Source of the DNA: Candidatus Pacearchaeota archaeon
Lineage (GTDB): Archaea > Nanobdellota > Nanobdellia > Pacearchaeales > GW2011-AR1
DNA length: 9,045 nt
Reading direction: 5' to 3'
NCBI GenBank assembly: GCA_003694055.1
Contig: RFLC01000189.1
Location: 1 to 9,045 of the forward strand
The notes under the pieces: generated by a model
Seen by the model: only the letters and a program-made list of their open reading frames with translations
What the model was told of the DNA's origin: nothing
The model's database searches: none
Program-made: the position numbers and the translations under genes
Shown here: one piece after another, positions 1 to 6,206 of the stretch
Layout of the letters: each line of letters starts with the position of its first letter
Numbering within the stretch: the first letter of the stretch is position 1

Positions 1-1
1 T

Positions 2-850
2 GCGTTGGGTATTGGAATAACTGCGCCTTACCAGAACTCTAGGCTAATTGTTTCTGGGCATGGATTCAACGGAGGGAGAGCTATCTTCGAGTCAAAAGAT
101 CACGCAAACTCAATATTGATTAATGGTGCGACAGGTCCAAGTGTTAATGATGTTTCTTTCATCGCTCTAGGTCAGGGCAGCGATACGAACGGAGTTTTCA
201 TTGGAAGGACAGGCCCTGCAGCAGGAGGAGCTGCGGGCAGCTTAAGATTTGCAGTGAACGGTCAAGAGAGAATGAGGATTACGCCGAGCGGAAAAGTGGG
301 CATTGGGACGAACAACCCAGCTTACACCTTGGATGTTAACGGCGATGTTCGAGGTACAAGGCTTTGCATTGGAACAGATTGTAGGTCAAGTTGGCCGGGC
401 GGTGGAAGTGGTGGCGGTGGTGGAGGAAGCGTCTGGTCAGTGACACCTGCAAATAACATTTACTATTTAGCAGGAAACGTAAGTATTGGAACGTTCCCTT
501 CAACCGGGGACAAATTGCACGTTGAGGGGAATATATATGCTACCGAGTCCATTATATCGCGCTCAGGTCCAATAGTTGCGCAGTCCGGAGACATCGTGGC
601 TGGAGGAACAATAAGTGGAGCGTCGTTTAAACTCCCCGTACAAAATAATGCATATTATAGAAGGGCAACAAGCAATACTTGGAGAGTGAATTACGCGGGA
701 AGTTGTTCATCTTCTGAGAGGGGAAAGATTAAAGTTATGGAACAAGGTTCCTGTAACTTCGATGCTTTATGCTGGTGCGGTTACACAGGAGCAACAACTG
801 CGCTACCGAATAACCAATATCAATGGATGTGCATAGACGCTTGCACATAA
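2..850 (+). CDS. Surface protein with tail-fibre-like repeats and Cys-rich C-terminus (5' partial)
   Basis: The reading frame is already open at the left edge, so the true start lies outside; the TTG at base 5 is inside a repeat (ALGIGITAP) and is not taken as a start. Numbering from that TTG, the visible 281 residues contain units of the type seen in phage tail fibres and large exported archaeal/CPR proteins: ERMRITPSGKVGIGTNNP (88-105) followed by YTLDVNGDVRGTRLCIGTDC, and a second unit GNVSIGT..STGDKLHVEGNIYA (157-179). Between them is a Gly hinge, PGGGSGGGGGGS (131-142, bases 395-430). The last 50 residues are Cys-rich (Cys 234, 250, 256, 258, 276, 280; also 121 and 126), suggesting a disulfide-stabilised C-terminal domain outside the cell. 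No membrane segment is visible in this part. An extracellular adhesin or fibre role is inference; no enzymatic motif was recognised. Confidence 0.8.
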   Translation, partial: ALGIGITAPYQNSRLIVSGHGFNGGRAIFESKDHANSILINGATGPSVNDVSFIALGQGSDTNGVFIGRTGPAAGGAAGSLRFAVNGQERMRITPSGKVGIGTNNPAYTLDVNGDVRGTRLCIGTDCRSSWPGGGSGGGGGGSVWSVTPANNIYYLAGNVSIGTFPSTGDKLHVEGNIYATESIISRSGPIVAQSGDIVAGGTISGASFKLPVQNNAYYRRATSNTWRVNYAGSCSSSERGKIKVMEQGSCNFDALCWCGYTGATTALPNNQYQWMCIDACT

Positions 851-968
851 TTTAGCAACGCAATTAGATGTTTGAAAGTGTGCATTTAATCAAAATTTAT
901 GTCTTAGAAAGACTCGGTTGCCAGTAGTTTAGTAATTCCTTTGCCCATCAATTAAGAAAAATGTACAA

Positions 969-984
969 TTTGTTTTACAACAAA
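969..984. other. Small AT-rich inverted repeat in the spacer before the aldolase
   Basis: TTTGTT and AACAAA form a perfect 6-bp stem around a 4-base loop (TTAC). It lies 119 bases after the surface-protein stop and about 45 bases upstream of the aldolase TATA box. It could be a weak terminator hairpin or an operator, but a stem this short and AT-rich is also expected by chance. The rest of the 851-1025 spacer is AT-rich with no gene seen. Confidence 0.2.
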
Positions 985-1025
985 CTCCGAAAGATAATTT
1001 TCACGACTCCTCTAGCGAAGGAAAT

Positions 1026-1039
1026 AGAAACATTTATTA
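1026..1039 (+). promoter_or_regulatory. TATA/BRE-type promoter for the aldolase gene
   Basis: A purine-rich stretch (agaaac, BRE-like) runs straight into TTTATTA at 1033-1039, centred about 26 bases before the ATG at 1062. That is the normal TATA-to-start distance for an archaeal promoter, so transcription probably begins at or next to the ATG (leaderless). The bases before the ATG carry no GGAGG-like ribosome site, which fits. Confidence 0.55.
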
Positions 1040-1061
1040 GCACTGCTTTGCATTTTATAAA

Positions 1062-1826
1062 ATGGCAAGAGTTTCTTTGAGGCGGATTACGAGGAAAGGC
1101 AGGGCTTTGTATCTTGCTTACGACCAAGGTCTTGAGCATGGGCCGGAGAGCGATTTTAACGAGCGAAATGCTGATCCGAGATTTATTATCGAGATAGCGA
1201 GGAAAGGAAAGTTCAGCGGGGTTGTGTTTCAAAGGGGAATTGCTGAGAAATATTTTGAAGAGTTGCAAAAAGCAAAGGTGCCTTTGATTTTGAAGTTGAA
1301 TGGAAAGACAAAACTTCCGAAAGGAGAGCCGATTTCTGCGCAGATTGCCGACGTGGGCGATGCGGTGAGATTGCGCGCTGCTGCAGTTGGATTTACTATT
1401 TACATTGGCTCAGAGCATGAGGCAAAAATGCTCGAACAATTTGCATCAATACAAAGAGAAGCCCATCGGAGAGGTTTGCTTGTGATAGCATGGATTTATC
1501 CACGAGGAAAGGGCGTTAAGAATGATGTCTCTAGGGAGATGATTGCTTACGCTGCGCGCGTCGGGCTTGAGGCAGGAGCAGACATTGTGAAGTTAAAGTA
1601 CGGCGGGAATGAGAAAGATTTGGCATGGGCTGTTCGCGCGGCAGGAAAAACGAAAGTTGTGGTTGCTGGAGGAACTAAAAAGGATGAGAAGAGTTTCTTA
1701 AAGCAAGTGCGAGAGATTGTTGATGCTGGAGCAATCGGATTGGCAGTTGGAAGGAACGTCTGGCAGCACGAAAGGCCGTTAGAGATTGCGCGAAAGTTGA
1801 GAGAGATTATTTTTGGTGAGAAGTAA
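1062..1826 (+). CDS. Fructose-bisphosphate aldolase, archaeal class I (DhnA-type)
   Basis: Predicted to cleave and form fructose 1,6-bisphosphate from dihydroxyacetone phosphate and glyceraldehyde 3-phosphate through a Schiff base, in cytosolic glycolysis/gluconeogenesis. The 254-residue length is normal for this TIM-barrel family. The early motif YDQGLEHGPESDF (20-32) is the family hallmark. Asp21, Tyr146 (WIYPRGKG) and Lys177 (ADIVKLKYGG) correspond to the catalytic Asp, Tyr and Schiff-base Lys known from the Thermoproteus tenax enzyme. VAGGTKK (201-207) and GLAVGRNVWQ (226-235) are the phosphate-binding loops. FQRGIAEKY (56-64) also fits archaeal aldolases. The related shikimate-pathway enzyme ADTH synthase shares the fold and lysine, but the PESDF context, the FQRGIAEKY stretch and the lack of aro neighbours favour aldolase. 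The start is supported by the TATA box 26 bases upstream. The gene looks monocistronic and converges on the next gene. Confidence 0.93.
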   Translation: MARVSLRRITRKGRALYLAYDQGLEHGPESDFNERNADPRFIIEIARKGKFSGVVFQRGIAEKYFEELQKAKVPLILKLNGKTKLPKGEPISAQIADVGDAVRLRAAAVGFTIYIGSEHEAKMLEQFASIQREAHRRGLLVIAWIYPRGKGVKNDVSREMIAYAARVGLEAGADIVKLKYGGNEKDLAWAVRAAGKTKVVVAGGTKKDEKSFLKQVREIVDAGAIGLAVGRNVWQHERPLEIARKLREIIFGEK

Positions 1827-1859
1827 GAGATTCGTTCTGTGCTATGCCAGCGTATAAAC

Positions 1860-1891
1860 GCAAATCTCCCTAGCCTTTGACATAGATTTGC
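1860..1891. repeat. 8-bp inverted repeat in the convergent spacer
   Basis: GCAAATCT (1860-1867) and AGATTTGC (1884-1891) are perfect complements separated by 16 bases, starting 33 bases after the aldolase stop. It may form a 3' stem-loop on the aldolase transcript. No U-rich run follows it on the + strand, so a terminator role is weakly supported. Confidence 0.3.
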
Positions 1892-1908
1892 AAACACCCT
1901 CCCATGTT

Positions 1909-1962
1909 AAATAGAAATAAAGCTCATCACTGCGCCACATCAACCAAAGCGATGGTTGATGT
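1909..1962 (-). terminator. Stem-loop over the stop codon with following U-rich tract
   Basis: Arms 1937-1946 and 1953-1962 are a perfect 10-bp inverted repeat (ACATCAACCA / TGGTTGATGT) with a 6-base loop (AAGCGA). It contains the stop codon of the minus-strand membrane gene (1940-1942). Reading the minus strand onwards, a T-rich run TTTATTTCTATTT follows (about 1909-1921). Archaeal transcripts commonly end at U-rich tracts; the hairpin may add 3'-end protection or act on both converging transcripts. Confidence 0.45.
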
Positions 1963-3073
1963 AATCAAGCAACTTGCTTCCAGATAGTTTTATCGTCGAC
2001 GGGCCGTGGCGCGCGTAAAACTCTTCCTCAGAGTTCCACTTCAAAAACACTGGCTTCTCGCTTTCGGCGCAATCAATCTTCAGGACGTGCTTATCATGCA
2101 CAGGGTAGAGCTCAAATTTGATAAACGGCAAGAACTCTGCTCCGATGTGTTTCTTGAGAATGTTTGTCAAGTAAAGTCTCAAGCGATCGTTGTCTGGAAA
2201 TCCGTCTTTTTCTAGCCCGATTACTTTGCCTTTGTCGTTTACTCCGACGAGAAGCGTGCCTCCTGAGCTGTTTAAGTAACCAACAATGGTTTTCAAAACG
2301 CTGTGCTCAATGTTTTTATCAAATTGGTTTGTGTGAAGGTTCATTCTTAGTGTGGACTTAAACTCTGTTTTTTCAGTTTCGCCCTTTGCAATAAGCCGCA
2401 GTATTTTCTCAGACTCTTCCTCAAGGTATTCCTTTGAGGTGAAAAGTGAGCGGTTGCGCGAGACGAGGCGAGCGATTGCCCTGCTTACAAACCCGTCTTT
2501 GCCAGAACGCATGTAAAAGTAGCCAGAAACAGCTACGATAGCTGAACCTGCGAGATTTGAGAGCAGGTCTTTCATTGTGTCTTGCAACCCTCGCTGCAAT
2601 GCAAAGCCAAAGATAGAGTCGAGCGCGAACTCGAGAACCTCCCATGCGGTGCCGACTGAAAGCGAGAAGCAGAAAGCCAGGACTGATATGACCAAGGGGC
2701 TTGCGTTTATAATTCCTTCTTTGCTCAAAACGTACAAGAAAGTTAATCCGACAAATCCAAGAGCTATGGCTGTGATGATGTTTAAGCTAATGTCCCACCA
2801 CCAAACAGATGAGAAATAACCTCTAGCATCGCTCCAAATAAGGATTCCGTAAACGAAAAGCAGCACTAGAAGCTCGGTTTGCGCGGGAATGCGGATGTTG
2901 AACAAGCTCTCAAGAGCTCGCGGAGCAAATGTTGCGGCAAGGCCTAGGATAGAGAAAAGCATAACAAGCTTTCTGTTTTGGTAAACGCCGAGAAAAAATG
3001 TGAAAACTAGGAAGACGCGGATAAGTGAAAGCAAGATTGCCCGGGTTTTGCCTCCGCGCCTCTTTAATCTCAT
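1940..3073 (-). CDS. Membrane protein: DUF2238-like domain fused to AlbA_2/Schlafen-type domain
   Basis: A 377-residue two-part protein. Residues 1-190 hold about six hydrophobic segments (near 11-30, 35-52, 66-81, 94-115, 126-142, 172-187). The motifs WWWDISLN (91-98), GTAWEVLEFALD (141-152) and GLQDTMKDLLSNLAGS (162-177) resemble the DUF2238/YjdF-type membrane family. After a charged linker (190-230), residues 231-377 match the AlbA_2 domain (PF04326-like): GETEKTEFKS (231-240), KTIVGYLNSSGGTLLVGVND (261-280), KGKVIGL, FYARHGPSTIKLSG and LLDYI. Glu232, Glu237 and Asp280 fall where Schlafen nucleases carry their acidic triad, so nucleic-acid binding or cleavage at the membrane is possible; this is inference. 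The ATG is backed by a TATA-like box about 24 bases upstream. The gene stands alone between a convergent aldolase and a long non-coding gap, so context gives no further hint. Confidence 0.8.
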   Translation of the reverse strand: MRLKRRGGKTRAILLSLIRVFLVFTFFLGVYQNRKLVMLFSILGLAATFAPRALESLFNIRIPAQTELLVLLFVYGILIWSDARGYFSSVWWWDISLNIITAIALGFVGLTFLYVLSKEGIINASPLVISVLAFCFSLSVGTAWEVLEFALDSIFGFALQRGLQDTMKDLLSNLAGSAIVAVSGYFYMRSGKDGFVSRAIARLVSRNRSLFTSKEYLEEESEKILRLIAKGETEKTEFKSTLRMNLHTNQFDKNIEHSVLKTIVGYLNSSGGTLLVGVNDKGKVIGLEKDGFPDNDRLRLYLTNILKKHIGAEFLPFIKFELYPVHDKHVLKIDCAESEKPVFLKWNSEEEFYARHGPSTIKLSGSKLLDYINHRFG

Positions 3074-3092
3074 AAAATATCAATGAGCAAAG

Positions 3093-3100
3093 CATATAAA
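3093..3100 (-). promoter_or_regulatory. TATA-like box for the DUF2238-AlbA_2 gene
   Basis: On the minus strand this reads TTTATATG, centred about 24-26 bases before the ATG at 3073. No ribosome-binding site precedes the ATG, so the transcript is probably leaderless. Confidence 0.5.
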
Positions 3101-3149
3101 ATCATTGTTGTTGCGCGCGCAATTTGTAGTATCGCAAATTTTCGCTATG

Positions 3150-3157
3150 TTTTATAT
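3150..3157 (+). promoter_or_regulatory. Possible + strand TATA box facing the GC-rich island
   Basis: TTTTATAT on the + strand would place a transcript start near base 3180, just before the GC-rich, hairpin-rich stretch. It is divergent from the minus-strand TATA box at 3093-3100. The upstream BRE position is not purine-rich, so the call is weak. Confidence 0.25.
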
Positions 3158-3179
3158 CCTGAAAGCATGAAGCTGAACC

Positions 3180-3440
3180 AAGCAAGATATTAGAATATTA
3201 TTAGCGAAATTATTTCGGAACCTGCACTCGCGAGCGCAATTCAGTTTTAGAAGAGCGAGCGAGCTTGGAGCGCAGCGAACGCAGTTCGGTTTGTTGGAGC
3301 AAATCTGCGGAAAGCTACGGAAAGCGATAGTTGGGAAAGTTTGGCGCGTGCGGCGTGCGACGCGTGAGCACGCAACCTTTGGTAAATGCGCGCGCCAGAA
3401 TTTCAGCGTTCGCTCAGCGTGTGCAGGGAGCGCTGAGCAG
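3180..3440 (+). ncRNA. Candidate structured RNA in a 408-base gap
   Basis: The gap 3074-3481 holds no convincing protein gene. Its right half is GC-rich (64 of 100 bases in 3341-3440) and folds well by eye. A 13-pair helix joins 3340-3352 with 3387-3399; three of its pairs are U-G wobbles that work only if the + strand is the RNA. Inside it GCGTGC (3353-3358) pairs with GCACGC (3368-3373). A separate hairpin pairs 3412-3419 (GCTCAGCG) with 3431-3438 around an 11-base loop. Upstream, CGCAG (3280-3284) pairs with CTGCG (3305-3309), with an inner TTTG/CAAA, and CGGAAAGC is repeated at 3308-3315 and 3318-3325. No tRNA, RNase P, SRP or C/D-box signature could be completed. It might instead be decayed sequence; both ends are guesses. 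Confidence 0.3.
3412..3438. repeat. Perfect 8-bp inverted repeat downstream of valS
   Basis: GCTCAGCG (3412-3419) and CGCTGAGC (3431-3438) flank an 11-base loop. On the minus strand it begins 44 bases after the valS stop and could protect the 3' end or mark termination of valS. On the + strand it is the last hairpin of the candidate RNA island. No T-rich tract lies next to it on either strand. Confidence 0.35.
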
Positions 3441-3481
3441 AAGATTTTCAATCAGCTTTTCATGCAAGTTTTCAAGTGCGG

Positions 3482-5902
3482 CTATTGCAAAAATTCTACA
3501 CTCAAGCTATCGCAATTCTCAACTTGCTTTATTTCTTCTGCGCACGTAACTCCCTTGAAGTCTTCCAAAGCTGGCGCAAGCAACTCCATGTCTGAGTTTG
3601 CTAGCCCAAGCTTGACCTTAGCATTCATCGCGCGCTTTGCATTTGACTTAGCTTTGCGCACATCTTTCAACAGCTCAACAAACCTGTCTCCGACCCTCTC
3701 CACATCTTCCGCAAGCTCTGAGTTTGCAAAGTTGAACGCTGGCCAGCTGCTGATGTGAATGCTCTTAACACCCTCTTTGCTCGCGTAAAACCTTTGGAAG
3801 ATGTCCTCGGTAATAAAGCAGGTTACAGGGGAGAACATCTTGAGTATTGCTAGGAACGCGTGGTAAAGAGTTAGCTGGGCAGAGCGCTTTTCCTTTCCAT
3901 TTCCTGAGTAAATTCGCCTTTTCACAATCTCAATGTAGTTGTCAGCAAATGTGTGCCAGAAAAATTCCTCTGCTTCCAATCGCGCTAGGTGGATTTCGTA
4001 ATTTTCAAAATGCTCTCTAACTTTGTCGAGAGTTTTTGAGAGCTTAACCAACAGCCAAGCGTCCATCTTTTCCAGCGAAGAGAGGTCAATTTCTGTGGAT
4101 GACTTAGAATCTGGCTCAAACCCTTCCAAGTTCATAAACACAAAGTTCGCTGCGTTGTGGAGTTTTGTTATCAAGCGCTGTCCTGCGACAAGCTCTGTCT
4201 CGTTGAAGGGCAGGTCTGAACCAATGCTTGCGGTTGAAACCCAGTAACGAAACGCGTCAATTCCATACTTTTCTATCAAGTCCTCCGCCCAAATTGCGTT
4301 GCCCTTGCTCTTGTGCATTGCTTTACCTTTTGCGTCGAGAACGTATGTTCCAATCATGACCTCATTCCAAGGTCTGCGATTGAAGAGCAAGTGGCTTTTG
4401 AGGATTGTGTAAAATGCCCATGTTCGTATGATGTCGTGCGACTGCGGTCGGAGCGAAAACGGCGCAAGCTTTTCGTAAATCTCTGGCTTTTCTAACCATC
4501 TTCCCGCTATCTCTGGCGTGTTGGAGGAGGTCATCCATGTGTCAAACACGTCTTCCTCTGGCTTTGCTGTTGCGCCGCACTTCTCGCACTTCTTCTCTTT
4601 TTTCGTCGGGTCAACTGGCAACTCATCCTCGTTTGCGACGATTATCTCGTTGCAGCGCTCGCAATACCACGCAGGTATTGGCACTCCGTAATACCTCTGC
4701 CTTGAAATAATCCAATCCCAGTTCAAGTTGTTTGTCCAATCTTCAAAGCGCTTTCTCATGAACTCTGGATGCCATTTTATCTCTCTAGCTCGCTCGATTA
4801 ACTCTTTCTTGTATTTCAAAGTGCGAACAAACCATTGTTTTGTTACAATGTACTCTACAGGCGTGCCGCAGCGCCAACAAGCTCCGACAACTTGCTCAAG
4901 TTTTTCCTGTTTCTCTAGTTTGCCAAGCTCGCGCAACTTCTCAATTATCTCGCGCCGCGCATCCTCAATTGGCTTTCCTGCCAACTCTCCTGCGATTTCA
5001 TTGAGAGTTCCGTCGGGATTGAGCATATTTCTGAGCTCAAGATTATGTTTCTTCCACCACTCAATGTCAGTGTTGTCACCAAAAGTGCAAACCATCACAA
5101 TGCCTGTCCCAAACTCTTGCTCGACTTTCTCATCTGCCATTATCTCAACTTCTTGCTTGAAAATCGGAACAATTGCTTTCTTTCCAACTAAAGATTTGTA
5201 ACGCTCGTCTTGCGGATGGACGAATATACCAACGCAAGCTGGCAGGAATTCTGGGCGCGTTGTTGCGATTGTTATTTTTCCTCCCTCAGCAAGCTCGAAA
5301 TCTATATAGTTCAGGGTGGTTGTGCGCTTTAAGTCTTCAACTTCAGCTTGCGCTAGAGCAGTTTGATGGTACGGACACCAAATCACTGGCTCTTCTTTTC
5401 TGTAGCAGTCGCCTTGATTGTAAAGTCGAACGAACGCTGTTTGCGCGACCCGCTGCGCTTCTGGAGAGATTGTTTGGTAAAGCAAACTCCAATCATAGCT
5501 ATGCCCAAGTTTTTTGAAAACCCTCTCTGCATAGTCCTTCTCTACTTTTCTTGACTCCTCCAAGCAAATCTTCCTAAACTCTTCCCTGTCCACATCCTTT
5601 TTGCTCACTCCTAGTTTTGTTTCAACGTACTTCTCTGTCGGCAAGCCATTGTCGTCGAATCCCGGAGGGAAGTAGACCTCTCTTCCAAGCAAGCGCATCA
5701 CTCTCGCAATTATTTCGAATTGAGTGTAATGCAACGCATGCCCGACGTGCAGATGCCCAGAGCTTGCGTAAGGAGGAGGCGTGTCAATAGAAAATATTTT
5801 CTTGTTTGTTGAGGGATTGAACTTAAATATTTCCTCTTTTTCCCAGAACTCTCTCCACTTGTTCTCAATTTCGCGCAAATCTAGCTTTGGTTTCTTTGCC
5901 AT
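3482..5902 (-). CDS. valS: Valyl-tRNA synthetase (archaeal type)
   Basis: Class I synthetase that charges tRNA-Val and hydrolyses mischarged Thr-tRNA. 806 residues from the chosen start (MAKKPKLDLREIENKW); a longer in-frame start at 5974 would add 24 non-family residues and would read through the promoter, so it is rejected. HVGH (52-55) is the HIGH motif. FPPGFDDNGLPTE (78-90) and WCPYHQTALAQAEVE (175-189) are ValS hallmarks. The CP1 editing domain starts near 190, with TTRPEFLPACVGIFVHP (214-230) and VCTFGDNTDIEW (271-282). CWRC (342-345), CERC (414-417) and CEKC (439-442) look like zinc-binding pairs. ISRQRYYGVPIPAWYC, DVFDTWMTSS and SLRPQSHDIIRTWAFYT mark the catalytic core. The KMSKS loop reads AMHKS (528-532), a variant. 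An anticodon-binding helical domain fills the rest; there is no bacterial-style coiled-coil tail. It is transcribed alone, divergently from secF. Confidence 0.95.
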   Translation of the reverse strand: MAKKPKLDLREIENKWREFWEKEEIFKFNPSTNKKIFSIDTPPPYASSGHLHVGHALHYTQFEIIARVMRLLGREVYFPPGFDDNGLPTEKYVETKLGVSKKDVDREEFRKICLEESRKVEKDYAERVFKKLGHSYDWSLLYQTISPEAQRVAQTAFVRLYNQGDCYRKEEPVIWCPYHQTALAQAEVEDLKRTTTLNYIDFELAEGGKITIATTRPEFLPACVGIFVHPQDERYKSLVGKKAIVPIFKQEVEIMADEKVEQEFGTGIVMVCTFGDNTDIEWWKKHNLELRNMLNPDGTLNEIAGELAGKPIEDARREIIEKLRELGKLEKQEKLEQVVGACWRCGTPVEYIVTKQWFVRTLKYKKELIERAREIKWHPEFMRKRFEDWTNNLNWDWIISRQRYYGVPIPAWYCERCNEIIVANEDELPVDPTKKEKKCEKCGATAKPEEDVFDTWMTSSNTPEIAGRWLEKPEIYEKLAPFSLRPQSHDIIRTWAFYTILKSHLLFNRRPWNEVMIGTYVLDAKGKAMHKSKGNAIWAEDLIEKYGIDAFRYWVSTASIGSDLPFNETELVAGQRLITKLHNAANFVFMNLEGFEPDSKSSTEIDLSSLEKMDAWLLVKLSKTLDKVREHFENYEIHLARLEAEEFFWHTFADNYIEIVKRRIYSGNGKEKRSAQLTLYHAFLAILKMFSPVTCFITEDIFQRFYASKEGVKSIHISSWPAFNFANSELAEDVERVGDRFVELLKDVRKAKSNAKRAMNAKVKLGLANSDMELLAPALEDFKGVTCAEEIKQVENCDSLSVEFLQ

Positions 5903-5925
5903 TGTGAGAGCAAGAATAAAATGTG

Positions 5926-5940
5926 TTTTAAATTTTTCGT
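5926..5940 (-). promoter_or_regulatory. TATA/BRE promoter for valS
   Basis: On the minus strand CGAAAAATTTAAAA gives a purine/A-rich BRE followed by TTTAAAA, centred about 28 bases before the ATG at 5902. This supports that ATG and a leaderless or near-leaderless transcript. No GGAGG-like site lies before the start. Confidence 0.55.
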
Positions 5941-5995
5941 GTGATTGGGAGTGCTCTTCTGGGAAGGCTTGCAAGAGTTAAAGAGTAAATTAGTT

Positions 5996-6015
5996 GTATA
6001 TACGTACGTATATAC
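5996..6015. promoter_or_regulatory. Perfect 20-bp palindrome between valS and secF
   Basis: GTATATACGTACGTATATAC is its own reverse complement over all 20 bases, with no spacer. It lies 94 bases upstream of the valS ATG and 192 bases upstream of the secF ATG, inside the divergent intergenic region. Symmetry of this length suits a dimeric regulator's operator or a cruciform; the bound factor is unknown. Confidence 0.5.
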
Positions 6016-6047
6016 GCAAACATAAGATTTGTTTTTGAAACGCTTGC

Positions 6048-6140
6048 TATCGCGAAATCGCGCGAGAATCCAGCGCACGCGCGCTGCGTTGAACGCAAGT
6101 TGCTTGGTAAAGAGGCAGGTTTCATAAATGCTCGCGCGCT
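6048..6140. other. Second GC-rich hairpin island in the valS-secF spacer
   Basis: The 304-base divergent spacer (5903-6206) contains no convincing gene. Bases 6051-6150 are 57% G+C, flanked by AT-rich sequence. CGCGCGAG (6059-6066) can pair with CTCGCGCG (6131-6138), enclosing a CAGCGC/GCGCTG hairpin (6071-6076 with 6081-6086, 4-base loop) and a GCGT-TGA-ACGC hairpin (6086-6089 with 6093-6096, which competes for base 6086). It may be a small RNA or a structured leader. GC-rich simple sequence of this kind can also pair by chance. Confidence 0.25.
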
Positions 6141-6177
6141 CGCTTGTGAAATTGTAAATTTAAAAGGGATTAATTAA

Positions 6178-6186
6178 ACTTAAAAA
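6178..6186 (+). promoter_or_regulatory. TATA-like box for secF-secD
   Basis: TTAAAAA (about 6179-6185) is centred 25 bases before the secF ATG at 6207. No Shine-Dalgarno-like sequence lies in the pyrimidine-rich bases before the ATG, so a leaderless secFD transcript is likely. A second AT-rich element (ATTTAAAAG, near 6158-6166) lies farther upstream and is an alternative with a short leader. Confidence 0.4.
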
Positions 6187-6206
6187 CGCACTTTCTGTAT
6201 ATTTTC

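Noticed and set aside
1547..1897. Long antisense open frames inside aldolase, valS, secF and secD
   Set aside because: They are mirror shadows of strongly supported genes, with no promoter, SD or protein motif of their own.
3329..3344. A GGGAAAGT stretch reminiscent of the RNase P RNA conserved core
   Set aside because: The matching second half of the P4 helix and the ACAGAA-type core segment could not be found downstream, so an RNase P RNA call is not supported.
3327..3413. Continuation of the frameshifted ValS frame beyond its stop as a pseudogene remnant
   Set aside because: The frame is fairly open (stops only at 3414-3416 and once more further on), but the residues show no recognisable domain and the GC-rich repeats alone can produce open frames.
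3152..3451. A 99-codon minus-strand open frame just downstream of valS
   Set aside because: Its product is rich in Cys, Arg and Ala with no recognisable motif, the start lacks a promoter or SD at the right distance, and it overlays the GC-rich hairpin island.
3291..3758. A 155-codon + strand open frame running into valS
   Set aside because: It begins with TTG inside the GC-rich island and its second half is antisense to clear valS coding sequence; no family resemblance.
5903..5974. A 24-residue N-terminal extension of ValS from an earlier ATG
   Set aside because: The extra residues do not resemble ValS, and the frame would cover the BRE/TATA element that fits a start at 5902.
5928..6125. 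Minus-strand 65-codon open frames across the 20-bp palindrome and second island
   Set aside because: No motif, low-complexity composition, no SD, and they overlap the valS promoter.
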